DNA of 64,000 nt from Balaenoptera acutorostrata (taxonomy: Eukaryota > Chordata > Mammalia > Artiodactyla > Balaenopteridae), in assembly GCF_949987535.1 (NCBI RefSeq), contig NC_080071.1, positions 26,434,236-26,498,235 on the forward strand. Direction: 5' to 3'. The translations under genes and the position numbers were made by a program. Position 1 is the first letter of the stretch. Every line of letters begins with the position of its first letter. Under the pieces are notes generated by a model. It was not told the DNA's origin and did no database searches. It saw only the letters and a program-made list of their open reading frames with translations. Shown in pieces: positions 11,673 to 24,086 of the stretch.

Positions 11673-12695
11673 TCTAAGAACAGTGTACTAGTTTAATTGG
11701 CAGTGTTTTTCTTTTAGTGGTACATAAAATAATGGTGAATCTAAAATCTGATGGCATCTTAGATTCAATAAAATACAATATATCTAAAGAATGACTATTA
11801 GAGGGCTAAAATCCATCATGTGTGACCACTGTCTATAACAGGTTAGACTTTCCCTACCCCAATGCAAATATGTGCACCAGTTTCTCTCTCAATTTCCTTG
11901 CCTCTGTGATGACTGGTTTTAAAAAGATACTCTGGAAAAAAAAAAAAGATATTCTAGAAAAAAATCAAAGTAATATTTTTTAAAAATCCTTATCTGAAAG
12001 ACATTAAGGATGAAATCAACAAGAGGTAAGTTTAAAAAATGGCACAGACAAAAAGCAAGTCCAGGTTTCTGTCATCAAGTTAAGGCTAAGAATAAATCAA
12101 GAATCTGAACAACAATCTACAAAAGTTCAGGAAAAAAAGTTTTCATTTATATCCTCCAAGTCAAACTCTAGACATCTACTCACAACTATTAATATAAATT
12201 TATATCCCTCTGTGGTAGCATTTTTGTAAGACATCACAACTATCTAGAGGTATTCTGAGACTTATTTTCACCAGCATCCAGCACCACAAATGAAAGAGAA
12301 TAAAACCATTGTAATCTCTGACACTCATTGTATTATATAAGAAACTAGATCAGTAGTCAAGAACACCAAATGCCTTTATGGTGAATGCCTGTTTTACAGA
12401 CAAAATTTAAATCATTATGCATGTATAATTTTTTTTCATATCACTATGCTACAAAAAAGTATTTTAATTGATTGAATTTTAAAAATGAATTAACTGGCCT
12501 ACTGTGTGTTAGTCATTTGTGATTTATGTAGGGAAGCAGGTAAGGTATACATTGTCCCTGTATTCCTAAAGTTTTGTAATCTACTTAGTTCACATCTACT
12601 ATTTATCTATTTATATTCTAGAATAAAATATTAATGACAAATTTCATTTACACAGGGAAAAAACCTTCATAAAAAGGGGAACACTTTTGTAATAC
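11673..12695. other. AT-rich non-coding DNA, nothing recognised
   Basis: No exon, RNA gene or identifiable repeat. Short A-runs occur near 11,936-11,947. Confidence 0.5.
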
Positions 12696-12699
12696 TAGA

Positions 12700-12935
12700 G
12701 AAGCCTAGGTAGACTAGTGGTTAAGTGAATGTGAGCAGGTCCACACTACTGCTCCCACCACCTTCTAGGTCTTTAGCCTTGACAAGGTCTCACCTTTCTC
12801 TTCCTGAATTCCTCCAGCTGCTAAACAAGCCTCTTAGCACTCATGTGTGAGTTGCTCCAAAAATAAAATATATGTTAAGCTCTTGGTGCAATGCCTGGCT
12901 TATAGTAAGTAAGCACTTGATAACTGTTTGCTGGG
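12700..12935 (+). mobile_element. MIR SINE, nearly full length, plus strand
   Basis: A degraded MIR can be followed from gactagtggttaagtgaatg through the core to gcaatgcctggcttatagta and gtaagcacttgataactg. Divergence is high, as expected for this ancient mammalian family. Confidence 0.6.
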
Positions 12936-14055
12936 TTCTATGTTTAAAAAAGTAGGCCCCTGATTTATTTTAATATAGGATGGACCTTATTTTTTAAAAA
13001 GTCATTAAATTTTATTACGCAATTGCAGCCCATTGAGTAATGAGATAGTCCTTTTTGTATTTTCCCCATAAATATGGCATAACCCAATAAAGTTCATTTA
13101 TGCAAACTCAAATAAATTAGGGCTTGACTATTCACCTCACCAAAAATTTCACATTGATTCCTTTAAGTAACAACTTCCTTCAGTACATATAAGACCAAAA
13201 ATTAAATGTCCAAAAAAAAAAAAAAACTATTTTTAAACTTTTCCAGAATTATATTTTAGAAAGTGACATATACTTCTAGTTATGATTCATACAGGTATAT
13301 TGTCAAATAGATTGATGTACATGGAAACATTAAATTAATACAGTATTACACATTTTCACTGTAGTCAGTTGTTACTTTAAATCTAGTTTTTCAACACAGC
13401 TAAACGCAACAATATCTAAAGAAAATCCACACTGTCATATGACATCCTCGTTTAATCAACAACAAAGATTTTGTAGTCATGCATTTACTTTAACCACAGT
13501 ATAAACAACCATGTACCTTCAAAAGACCTCATGGGGGTAACCAAATGTTACGAAATTATAAAGTCAAACTGGGCACTCAAAAAGCTTATCTGTGAGGAAA
13601 GATTTTATCTAGAATCACGGTTGTTTAGTTTAGCTTAAGAGATAAAAACAGCATTATTCCCATTATATAACTGACTCCCATCATCCAAATGGAACATCGA
13701 GGGTGTGTTATTTCTCTGCCTGACTGCAGAGTTGGGAGCCCTTTCAAGTACCAACAGGTAGTAAAAGTCATCAGGTAATTATTAAATGAAAGCATTTCCA
13801 CCCCTCTTAAAATAAGAAATGGACAACAAAGTAGCAAACTAAACACAGGACTTCCAATTTCAGGTCCAATGTTTACTTTCCAACCTCAGCTGAACTTACT
13901 AGGCTGCTGGAACTCCTCAAGTTGTTTGCAAGAAAATTGCAAACTAAAAAATTCAGTACTATCTTTTTTATACAGTTTCATGATTGTTTTGAGTCATTTT
14001 TTGGAAAAGTGAAAGAGAAAAAGGAATGGGAACTAAGATTTTAGGGTCCTACTAC
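12936..14055. other. AT-rich non-coding DNA, nothing recognised
   Basis: No exon, RNA gene or identifiable repeat was seen. The open frame at 13,625-13,846 on the minus strand has no recognisable motif. Confidence 0.5.
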
Positions 14056-14059
14056 CATG

Positions 14060-14215
14060 TGCTTTATTACACACATGAAAATGTGTTTTAATCCCCATTT
14101 TATGAGCAAGGGAACAGAGGCTCTGAGAGGTTAAGTAACTTGCCCAAGGTTACCCGATAAGAAAATGGCCCATCTTCAATTCAGACCCAAGTCCATGTGA
14201 CAACGTCAGAACAGG
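14060..14215 (-). mobile_element. MIR SINE, minus strand
   Basis: The antisense MIR core is clear: acagaggctctgagaggtta, then agtaacttgcccaaggttac, preceded by atccccattttatgagcaag. Confidence 0.8.
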
Positions 14216-14394
14216 CAGATGGAAAGTTATTTTTTAAGAAGGTTTGGGAAAGTAATCTCTAAAGAAAGTCTTTCACATGATACATACTAAAATCACATAT
14301 ACTTTGAATAAATGGATCAAAGCAGTAAGGTACCAAGTATGATATTGGAGAAGGTGCTTTCTCTCTCATTGTCTCAAGTTTTGTTTTGTTTTGT

Positions 14395-14540
14395 TTTTTT
14401 CGCCTGATAAATAAGGACAAAGATAGTAGTATCTCTCACACAAGGCTGTTAAAAAGACAAATACTCTAATATATTTAACATTCTTAACATAAGACCCAGC
14501 ATCTAATAAGGTCTTAATAAATGTTGGTCAATTTTTGTAC
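14395..14540 (+). mobile_element. MIR SINE 3' part, plus strand
   Basis: Follows the MIR 3' half: a remnant of the gataataat block, cacaaggctgttaaaaagac, and a tail ggtcttaataaatgttggtc. A (GTTTT)n tract at 14,380-14,396 sits at its left edge. Confidence 0.6.
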
Positions 14541-15324
14541 ATTACTCTTGTTGTCATGTATACAATTAAAGAGTTTTTACTCTCTGCTAGGTCATCAATT
14601 GTGAAGTCTCTGAAGAAGTCACTGGGTCTGTCCTATTCTCTGTCCTGAAAGAGAATAGAGTAAATGCTCAACAGTCATTGAATAAATAAATCTAATAATT
14701 TCCCATTCACTTTTATCTCAATGCATAAATATTGATCCAAACGCCTTGATTCAAACGTTCTCTGAGGACAAATGATCCTTCATAGGAAGTCCTACTTGGT
14801 TAAAGAGAAAAAAAAAAAAAAAAACAAACCAGAACCTCCATACATCATGTAAAGAAAAACTAGGCAGACATACATGCAAAAAAAACCCTCAATTCACAGC
14901 TTTTTCTTCTCCATTCGAAAGTAATCACCCCGAACTCTAGAAAAATATATAAATTCTCATCATCTTCTGAAATCTTCTACCACCCTCTAACAGGATCTTA
15001 TTACCAGTCCTCTAATCATACAGCAAGGAAAGAAGAGCTAAAAATCAATATTTTTGTGTTTGTCCACTCGACTCTATATGATATAAATGTCTTTGAATTA
15101 ATATTTACATTTTTAACTTATTGTCTTTATAATTCAATCAGATAGGTTACTTTACCTGTTGACACCTTAAGCATCTACAAGTTGATAAGCACTAGTTTGG
15201 GGAAGGGCACACACTGAAATCACTTCTTCCACTGCTAGCTGATCTCGAAGCTGAACTAGATTGGATCTCTGCAGCGGGAAGGTGGGGTCAGAAATGTGTA
15301 CTATTCAAATGTTCAGGTAAAGCA
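14541..15324. other. Non-coding DNA, nothing recognised
   Basis: AT-rich sequence with an A-run at 14,808-14,824. No exon signal or identifiable repeat was seen. Confidence 0.45.
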
Positions 15325-15545
15325 GGACAGCACAGTGATGAAGAACATAGGCTTTGGAATCAGATAGACCTGACATGAAAACCTGGTTCCATCCCTTCCT
15401 TAATCTCAGTTAAGAAAACTGTATGAGCCTCAGAGTGTCCTTCTGTGTAAAAAGGGATGAAACATGAACCTCACAGGGTTGTTGGGAAGACTAGGGGAGC
15501 CAGTGTATGTGCAAGTGCTGCCATAGTACTTGGTTTTAATAATAT
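15325..15545 (+). mobile_element. MIR SINE, nearly full length, plus strand
   Basis: Recognisable parts are aagaacataggctttggaat, the core around ctcagttaagaaaactgtat, and cctcacagggttgttgggaa, ending near the tgctgccatagtacttgg remnant. Confidence 0.8.
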
Positions 15546-15829
15546 CAATGACCTATTTTCAAGCAACTTTCAAAGAAAGCATTACAATCACCTTAATTAG
15601 TTAAAGGTCCATGGGGAGTGTTCCTTCCCAAGCTATTCCTTTTACAGCCTCAAGCATTCACCCAGATTACTCTATCTGACATGTATAAGAAGGAGAAAAG
15701 GGAAAGAACAGGCTAGAAGATAACGGCAACTATTGGAAAAACACAAATTCTTCCACCACATCCCTCTTTGCAAAAAAGTTTCTTAGACCATCAAAATCCT
15801 AATGTGGACAAAGCAATAATTGAAAACTC

Positions 15830-15980
15830 ACTGTGAACAAAATAATGTGAGCCAGTGCTATTGTGAATAAAAAGATGGATAAATCTTGCTCTTAAGAAGT
15901 TTACAACTTAGTGAGAAACAAGCTTATAAATAAAACAAAAATAAAAGACAGACAGTAGTACATGCTCTGACAGAGTCAAA
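15830..15980. mobile_element. Possible ancient L2/L3-like LINE relic
   Basis: The order gctattgtgaataaaaagat, then tcttgctcttaagaagttta and a dispersed aataaaaca tail, resembles an old LINE-derived repeat common in mammals. The family assignment is weak. Confidence 0.35.
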
Positions 15981-17455
15981 GTACCATGAAAGCAAAAGGG
16001 AAAAAGAAATATATCTGGTTCAAGGATCTATACAAGCTTCAAGGAGAAGGTGGAATTTGCAACTGGGCCTTGAAAAAATGTGTGGATTCCTCTGGGCAGT
16101 GGGTTGGGCCAGTAGAGCTCCACACTGGAAAACACTAGACTAAAGCAAGGAGGTTGAAACTTCCCAGTATTCAGGAGATGCCATAGTCTGTCTCTCAGGT
16201 CTGAAAAGAATGTGAATAGAAAGAGAGATTATGGGAGACAAAGCCAGAATGGAAAGTTAGGACCAGGCATCTGTGCATTCCCAGTGCCTACTACAGTCTG
16301 GCCTTTACTGTACAGGCAGCAAAGACCTTTTTGGGGAGAGCAAGGGAGCTTGGTAAGAACCAACTTATGATTTGGAAATATTCCGATAATTACATTAAAT
16401 CCTAAAAAATAAAAACTCAGAGCAAGAAGGGGCTATCAAAATAGCCCAGGCTTAAACGAGAACATCAAGAAATGGGAATTAAAAAGGACATTATATTGTA
16501 AGAGTCCATAAGATTCAGCAATTTCTAATCCTTATAAGGTACAAATACATTTCTTCCACTCAGGATAAAAGTTAATAGTGGGATAAGTGGAGCTGGGACG
16601 AGAGGGGCTGACCAGCATGTGACAGCAAAAGTCAAAATAATCCCCCAAAGTTGCTAGCCATAGGTTCAGTATTGGTTATAAGGGGTGTCTATACTATAAT
16701 AAAGGGGTATCCGTTGGTAGATGAAACAGAATAGCCAAGGTCTCAAGGCACTTTTGGTACGTGTAGAAGTCAGTTTGGGGATGTGGTCAAGGTTCTTGGT
16801 GGGTCTCTCTGGCTCACAGCTAGTTACTGAGAACACAGAAATCCAGACCCCAAGAGGAAAAGATTAGCTAGCCAGGGAGGCAGGGCCCAGTCAAAGGGCC
16901 TGAAGTTCAAGGCAGGACTCTAGTGAGGCGTAAGAAACATCCAAGGGCTCAGTGGGGAAGCCCTGGGTGTATGCATGTTGACAGCACACTTAACACTGGA
17001 GCTTGAGATAGCAGGAATAATTCTAGACCACACCCATGGGTGGAAGAGGCTTTGTCTGAATTAACTAATCAACTTTTGAACTCACAAGTTGAAAGCCCTT
17101 AATACTGAGAAAGGCCGAATAGGACCCAAACTAAGATTGCTATACGAATATGAACTTGTAACACAAATGTTTTTCTGAACTCCTAACCTAAATTCCTTAT
17201 GTGATATGAGTGTAATGGTATAGATTACCCAAAAAGAAAAAGATTAAGACCTAGTACCCACTGAGATAAAATACGTTTATCCAAAAACAAGACAAAGTAT
17301 TAAAACAAAAAGTCTTTCAGTCCATCATAATCTTAGGAGAACTTGCACACCTGGGCCCAGCTTTGCCTGTAGCCTCACCTGTCCCTGCTCAGCCCATATG
17401 CTCTATTCACAATGGACTACACCACATTCTCCAATATTCAGGGCATTCTGGTGTT
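15981..17455. other. Non-coding DNA, nothing firmly recognised
   Basis: Composition is more balanced than in neighbouring regions, with no splice-bounded open frame or known repeat that I can name. Confidence 0.45.
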
Positions 17456-17459
17456 CGTA

Positions 17460-17860
17460 TGCCTCCATTTACAGTATCCATCTTCCTTTTCTGGCTTGGC
17501 AACTTGCATGCATCCTTTAAGTCACCTCCACTGTAAGAACCCTGGTACCATCAACCAGAACTAATCACTGGGTGATTTCTTACAGCATTTTCTACATACC
17601 TCTCCTGGAGTAGGATCTACTTGTCTTTCAAGATCAGCTCAAGAGTTATCTCTTCCAGGAAGCCTCAGGGCTCTCACAGCCATCCACGTGTGCCTTTATT
17701 CCTAGCCTTGCCACCAATAGTATCACATCAATTGGCTGTTTCTACCATCCAATTATGAATCATTCATAAGCTATATCTAAATTCTAATCACTATTTTATG
17801 TCCACTACCTAGCTGTTTCTGGCATAAAGTAATTCTTTCATATGTTGAGTAAATTAACAT
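17460..17860 (+). mobile_element. L2 LINE relic, plus strand
   Basis: The L2 3' region is visible from the cluster tcaagatcagctcaagagtt and ctcttccaggaagcctcagg to gcataaagtaattctttcat. It is highly diverged. Confidence 0.6.
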
Positions 17861-18335
17861 TTTTACATTTTCTGAATAACTGATAAGGTTTTATGTATTT
17901 ATTTACTTTTGTATATTAATCTTTACTATTTGAATGAAGATATTAATCCTTATTTCACTTGTATATTCTAGTTATCCTTCCATCAATTTCTTAGAAATTT
18001 GCTACAATAGATTTTTTAAAACTAGAGAAATATGACAGAAGTTTTTATTTCATTCAATGTAACAGTTGAACTGTACTAATTTAATCCTACACATATTGTT
18101 AAGGTGGAATTCAGAGATGTCAATAATAGTAGGCTATTGTGTCTGCCGGCACCAACCCTGAATAAGACTGCAAGTGTTTATCCTTCCTGCCCCACACCAG
18201 GAACTTTTATGCCCTTGCTGGCATCACCCATTATCTAGAACCCATCAAAACCAGCAACACCCGCTGCTTTCCAGACCTTTGCCTCCATTCCCCAAGACAC
18301 CACCACAACTATCTAACACTCATATTGTGCACTAG
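17861..18335. other. Non-coding DNA, nothing recognised
   Basis: AT-rich on the left and more balanced on the right (18,140-18,310). No exon boundary pair was convincing. Confidence 0.45.
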
Positions 18336-18339
18336 AAAG

Positions 18340-18500
18340 CAATCTGATAACAATAATAGCTACTCAGCATCTATACCCTTTGCTTATGGATACATGTAAT
18401 TCTCAAAGCAGCCCACATTACAGATGAGGATATGTAGACTTAAATATGTAAGTAATTTACTCAAAATTTCACTGGAGTTAAGGGCTAAAGTAGGAATTTA
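18340..18500 (-). mobile_element. MIR SINE, minus strand
   Basis: The antisense MIR core is seen as cacattacagatgaggatat, then gtaagtaatttactcaaaat and gggctaaagtaggaattta. Confidence 0.65.
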
Positions 18501-18505
18501 TATTA

Positions 18506-18722
18506 CAGTTGACCCTTGAACAACATGGGGACGGGGGCACTGACCCTCCGCAAAGTTGAAAATGTGAGTATAACTTTACAGCCGGCTCTCTGTAGCCTGG
18601 GTTCTGCATCCATAGATTCAACCAGCGAAGATCCCATATTAGTATAGTATCTATTTAATGAAAAATATCCACGTACAAGTGGACCCACGCAGTTCAAACC
18701 TGTGTTATTCAAGGGTCAACTG
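18506..18722. mobile_element. Tigger-group DNA transposon (MITE), both ends intact
   Basis: The terminal inverted repeats are cagttgacccttgaacaac at 18,506-18,524 and its near-perfect reverse complement at 18,704-18,722 (18 of 19 match). Each end is flanked by TA (18,504-18,505 and 18,723-18,724), the target duplication of Tc1/mariner-type elements. At 217 bp it cannot encode a transposase and is an internally deleted non-autonomous copy. Confidence 0.85.
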
Positions 18723-18749
18723 TATGACTCCAACACTATGCTTTATCCA

Positions 18750-18923
18750 TTACAAGGTTCTCAACCTTTCCCTTCAGCTAGAATCACTGGGAGGGCTTAT
18801 TAAAACAGACTGCTGGGCTCCACCCTCAGACTTTCTGATTAAGTAGGTCTGAGAATCCACATTTCTATCAGGTTCCCAGTTTACTAACACTGCTGATCGG
18901 GGACCACACTTTGAAAACCACTG
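18750..18923. mobile_element. MER5A-like hAT-Charlie DNA transposon
   Basis: The sequence follows the MER5A plan: aaggttctcaacctttccct, agaatcactgggagggctta, gctgggctccaccctcagac, ending actttgaaaaccactg. It lies 26 bp from the Tigger-type element, making a dense patch of fossil DNA transposons. Confidence 0.75.
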
Positions 18924-20255
18924 CGCTATACCATAATGATAAAGTTAAGTTACTTAATTGTAGACATCTCGTTAATTCAGTAGCCCTCAAGATGATTTGC
19001 TCTTGACAGAGGGCACCTAAGAAGGCATACCTTGCCAACGATAAAATCTGCTGTTCTTAACAAAGAGGTGAGACATCAGGGGAAGAAAATAGTGCTGGGG
19101 ACATGTTCCCAAATGAGAAATTCAATATAGTAACAATACCAAGTCCCTAAAAATTTGTATGGAAACTAAATGCAAGTAATCAATTCTCATTCCCAATTCT
19201 AAATTCAATATGGAAAAACAAATGCCTGAGAGCAGCCAGGAGAATTTCTAAAAAGAAAACTGACCATTATGACTTACCGTACCAGATCATTCAAACATAC
19301 TAAGGAGACATGTAACACATTTAAGTAAAACATTTTAGGTTGATAGAAAGGCAGGAAAATCAATAGAATTGAATAGAAAGCCCATTAACAAACACAGAAA
19401 TAAAAATAAATTTAATATATAATAAAGGTGCCATTTCACATCAGTGGGAAAAGATCACTTGTTCAATAGATAATGTTGAGACAATTACGTTTTAAATTTC
19501 GGCCCTATTTCATATGACAGAAGAATAAACTTCAGTTTGTTTCTGTCAAACATTTAATCTATCATACATTTAAGGGAATATTTTAAAGACATAATGCATT
19601 TCTAAGCAAGTACATGCATTTCTGAGTAAGGCAAAGGAAAACACATGGAACTGTCTCTCAAATCATAAGAAACTAGAATGCTAAAAATGCTTCTATAAAC
19701 AAAGCTGCATGATAAGTGATAAAACTGGGGAAATATTTAGAACATAAGAAATAAAAGGTCAATACTTTTTCCATATGAAGAGCAAAATACATATTAAGAG
19801 AAAGATAAATATAGAAATGTAAATGAGATAAAGGGTATGAAGTAGGTTTTTAAGAGAAAAATGAATGAAAATTAAACATTTTAAGAGTTCCTCAATCACC
19901 ACAAACAATCTAAGAAATACAAATTTAAAATAATCATAATCATTTTCCCCTATTAGACTGGAAATCATTTTCCCCTACTAAATCAAACTGAAAAATGGAA
20001 AAAAAAAGAGTGAAGGCTCAGTGGTATCAGGAAGGATGCCAAATTGTCAACCACAAAGTGAATATTAAGTAGAGAAGGAAACAACTGCTCAGAAACTTGA
20101 TATGTGTCTACTGTTTATAATCTTGAGGCCAGGTTTCCACTGACTCTCATTTAAAGTGTGCCCTTGACTCTAAAACATGAAGGATTTCTAAAGGTTTTTG
20201 TTTAGTTATTTCAGAAGGGGGACTGGTGGAAAGGAACAGCTAGTTTTGTCCCTTG
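18924..20255. other. AT-rich non-coding DNA, nothing recognised
   Basis: No exon, RNA gene or identifiable repeat was seen. Confidence 0.5.
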
Positions 20256-20256
20256 A

Positions 20257-20360
20257 TTTTTTTTTTTAATTAAAGTATAGTTGATTTACAATATTATATT
20301 AGTTTCAGGTGTACAACATAGTGATTCAATATCTTTATAGATTATACTCCATTTAAGTTG
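20257..20360 (-). mobile_element. LINE-1 3' end, minus strand
   Basis: Read on the minus strand it ends gtacacctgaaactaatata, then ttgtaaatcaactatacttt, followed by an A-tail (T-run at 20,257-20,267). This is the cetartiodactyl L1 3' terminus. The copy is 5'-truncated to about 100 bp. Confidence 0.8.
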
Positions 20361-20365
20361 ATTGA

Positions 20366-20678
20366 TTTTTTTTTTAACTTCATGAATTCTTTCTCTTTTT
20401 GGAATCGTTTAGTGCAAAGAGTAAGATGCTGTTGTTTTCATAAAATATGTAAGTACCGTCAGGAAGCTCAGTGACGCTTGACAAATCTTCAAGAATGCCT
20501 GCTTCTCTGAAATCGCAAACTAGTAATGTGTGACTAGTGTTCATACCATTCAAATAACAGCCAGTTTCAATAAGAATGCTTGCATTTTTAAGAAAACACA
20601 CCACTTCAAAATGTGAACACACTATAGTGTGCTATCCTCTTCCATGATCATCCCTTCTTTCTTCATGACCTTCATGAC
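20366..20678 (-). pseudogene. Candidate processed pseudogene of unidentified gene, minus strand
   Basis: On the minus strand, 20,633-20,380 is open for 84 codons and has a protein-like composition, with stretches such as LNGMNTSHTLLVCDFREAGI and LPDGTYIFYENNSILLFAL. It ends in a stop at 20,382-20,380. Four bases further is a run of ten A on the minus strand (20,375-20,366), which could be a retrocopy tail. Upstream, 20,678-20,625 carries VMKVMKKEGMIMEEDSTL in another frame, so a small frameshift near 20,625-20,640 would link the two. I could not name the parent. The alternative is a chance open frame, or an exon of a minus-strand gene. Confidence 0.35.
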
Positions 20679-21735
20679 CTAGAAAATTGGGTTCTCACCA
20701 ATTTTCTACAGCTTATGACCAGTGGTAACCTGGTTGTGATACCTTAATGAGAAAAAAATGTAGCTGTTCACTTTATGACCAAAGTAATAATCTGCCTTCC
20801 TTCAGAAATGGCATTGGACAATTTTTAATTGAATGAGTATCCATGTGGAAATAAAACTGGCAGGACAGGAAGATGGCACCAACAAACTCGATGAGAAAGA
20901 ACACCTTCGTGCAGATGTCACGTCACGCTCCACACCCAAGAGAATCTGTGCTGTCAAGAGAACTAACCTCATCAAGAATTTAGGAAGGAAACGCATAACC
21001 CATTCAACCAAATCACTTCATTTAAAGACATGTGTCATCAACAGACAATTCATAAGCGGTTCCCATCTTACATATCATTTTTAATGTAAAGGGATTATTT
21101 ATAGTTTACAGATGTGGAAAGTATGTGACCACCATATAAGAGGTTCCCAGCCTGTATTCTGCTCCTGCAGCTTCCTGAAAAAAGGATGAAACCTGAGCAG
21201 TGGATATGGAAGGTCCAAAATAAAAATCTAGTCTTCTTACACATGAGGGAACCATCTTGGAGTCTCAAAGATAGGCTCTTTTCATTAGGAAACACTGTCA
21301 ACAATAAAGCCCAGTGAAAGAACATATTTGGTTAGTTGGTTATTTTCTTTTTTAGAGGAAAAAGGAATAAAGGTTTACAATATACACATTGTGTGCTCAC
21401 TATCTCCACATCTTACCAGGTAGAGGCTTTTCTAATGATTGTAACGAGCTGGAAAACCTGCTTACAGAGAATCGCATTCCATGAACTAATGAATTACAAG
21501 ACAGCATGATATGTATTGGGGAAACGATGATCCTTAACCAAATATCAAATACTAATTTACTTATTAGAAACCAAAAGTCAGAAGCTTAAAGCAATCTTGT
21601 GAACTTTTCATATGGTTGATGTTCAAAAACTTTAATAATTTAGCTACAGAGATTTAATTGTGAAATTTAAATCATAGTCAATGAGTTTTATTACTCTGTC
21701 AATATTTCATGATTCCACATATGAATACTTCCAAT
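20679..21735. other. Non-coding DNA, possible further 5' relic of the retrocopy
   Basis: Minus-strand fragments such as NSYIFFSLRYHNQVTTGHKL (near 20,715-20,780) could extend the candidate retrocopy but carry stops. Beyond 20,830 nothing is recognised; the open frames on both strands at 20,802-21,084 have no known motif. Confidence 0.35.
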
Positions 21736-21739
21736 TAAT

Positions 21740-21900
21740 CCCAGACTTGAGCCTATGAGATAGGTATCTTCATTTGCAGAGGGAAAGAAGAAAAAAAGAA
21801 AGAAAACAGATGCAAAGACGTGAGGTAATTTGTCCAAAATTTCCTAACTGTTCAGTGGCTGAGCCAGGGTACAATAACAGGTCTCCCTGAAATGCCAAGA
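21740..21900 (-). mobile_element. MIR SINE, minus strand
   Basis: The antisense MIR core is interrupted by a purine insertion (gaaagaagaaaaaaagaaag near 21,782-21,801) and continues gtgaggtaatttgtccaaaa and cagtggctgagccagggta. Confidence 0.65.
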
Positions 21901-24080
21901 CTATTCCCGGTGCTTCTTGACTGTCACTTCACATAGATAAGTCACAAGTTTAAGGCTACAAAGGTGACTGCTAGAGTCCAGTCAGATGAAGAATAACCTC
22001 TATGTTGCCTGATGTCAAACTGGCAGCTCTGCCCCTGTGCCTGCTGAGCTAGGGGCCCTGGGAGCCCCAGGCAGGGAAGGAACAGGCCACAGCCAACCAC
22101 CTCTTGCTGCCATAGCAACGATCCTCAGGCCTCCTGGGCTGTTGGATATTCCCTTAAGGAATTTTCCCTTTGGCACCTCACTGGGCCTTGCGATCCACTG
22201 CCCCAGTGCGGGCGGCATTCTCCAGTCTTGCCATGAACAATCCCAGGCTGAGAAAGACAGTTTTGATACTCAGTTCTGACTAAGAAAAGTCAATGCTAAC
22301 AACTTCCCAGAGTTTGGTGAGAAGAACTAATCTCAGAGAGAATTTTCATGGAGGTAGGGAGAGGGCACATACACATTTACAAGTTCTGTATTCAAGAAAA
22401 GGTTCATCTGAGGAACCAGACATAATGTTAACCAAGGCAAAAAAAAGTATTTGAAATTGCACAGTAACTGGCATTTCAGAGATTTGGACTTTCCTTATTT
22501 TAAAACAGAGAGAGTATTGTTTACACTGCCTTGGAGGTTGTTCAAAGATGTGTATTTTTAATAAGATTGAATCACATTTTCATTCCAGCCAAAGTAATTC
22601 TATTCCATGAATATAACTTCCACGTACTGCATATTTTCAATACAATTAGCTTCCAATGCCCAGCCCAATACCTGACACATAGTTAGCCTTCAATAAATAT
22701 CTGTTGAATGGAAAAAAAAAAAAAAAAATCAGTGAACTGTTGATTCTTTCAGGGAGATTTCTTGTATTGTTGTTGTTAAAATGGGTTATCTATTAAGGAG
22801 CTTCAAACCCAAACCTCCCCAATTAATCCAAGTTTAAAACTACCCTTCTCAAAATCCAAGGGGTAGATTTTCGAAACTGGGGACCCAGTTTCGTCACCCC
22901 TCAGTGGAGCCTGAGACTCCCAGCCCTCTCACCCTCCTTGACCCAGCAAAGATTAATACCCCGAACTCCCCATGTGTCCTCCCCAGTGCTGCTGGGAGGA
23001 GACCAAGCCTAACCTGGGGACCACACAGGCTTCATATGAAACAATGCATTCTTCCAAACCAAGTGGATAATTACACAGAGACACCTAACTTCCTAGCCCA
23101 TTCTAATAACTGACTACTCCTATTTTCCCCCTAAGCACGTCCTTTCCTTGGCATGTCTCTCTCGGATGGCAAGTCACAGGGCCATCCCACACAGATTTCC
23201 CTGAAACTTTTAATGGCTTTCACAGTTTCTAGCTGAGCTGGTTTCCTCACTGCTGAAGACTTTGCAGTCTTTCAGTTCTGGAATCACATTTACCCAAATC
23301 TGAAACTCATACCCTATCAAGGTTAATGATTTCATTGGAAATAGCCCAAATGTTTAACAACAGATGAAAGATTAAAAAAAAAAAAAGCAAACACACACAC
23401 AGACCCATATAAGGTTTGTTACACAACTATTTCAAAAAGCATTTTTAAAAGAGTTTTAAATAGATGAAATAACCTATAATATAATCCTGGAGAAAAGGAA
23501 TATAAAAATAGCATTGGTAGTTAAAAGTCTAAATGCTTATTTAAAAGTCTAGAAGGATGCATTCTATCTAAACTATATCTGAAAGTACACTGGTTTCAAG
23601 ATACAAATACTGATACATATTTATTTATACATATTTAACAGTATTCTTCTGATAAATAAATTTGGAAAATATTGCTTTCCATATTTCCATTTTGGAAGCC
23701 CATTACACATATTAGCATATTAAAGTTTCCCAGAAGACCTTTAGGGAAGAAAACAGTTTAATTTTGTCTAAACCCAGACTTTCCCAAAATTATTTGACTA
23801 TATAAGCTGTTTTTACAGAAAACGCTAACTTGTGTCTTATTCAGAAAGCACCTTGGGAAATGCTAAAATGTAAATCATGTTAACAGTGATTATCTCCAGG
23901 CGGCCTAGATAATGATTATTTTTCTTTACATATATTCCTATTGCTTTCAAATTCTGTGATAAGCACGTCATTTAATAATCAGAATAAAATAAAATAAAGT
24001 AAAATACAAAAAAAAAAAGTTTAGTCCCACTTTACGTTACTCCTACTATTAGTTATTGTATTGGCTTTGCCACCCCTGGC
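21901..24080. other. Mostly unique DNA with a GC-rich patch
   Basis: A GC-rich patch lies at about 22,020-22,260. It contains tgctgccatagcaac at 22,105-22,119, a good match to an RFX X-box. A second balanced patch at 22,900-23,110 has a short open frame without recognisable motif. An L2/MIR-like tail with an A-run lies at 22,645-22,730. No splice-bounded exon could be supported. Confidence 0.45.
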
Positions 24081-24086
24081 AGTTCT

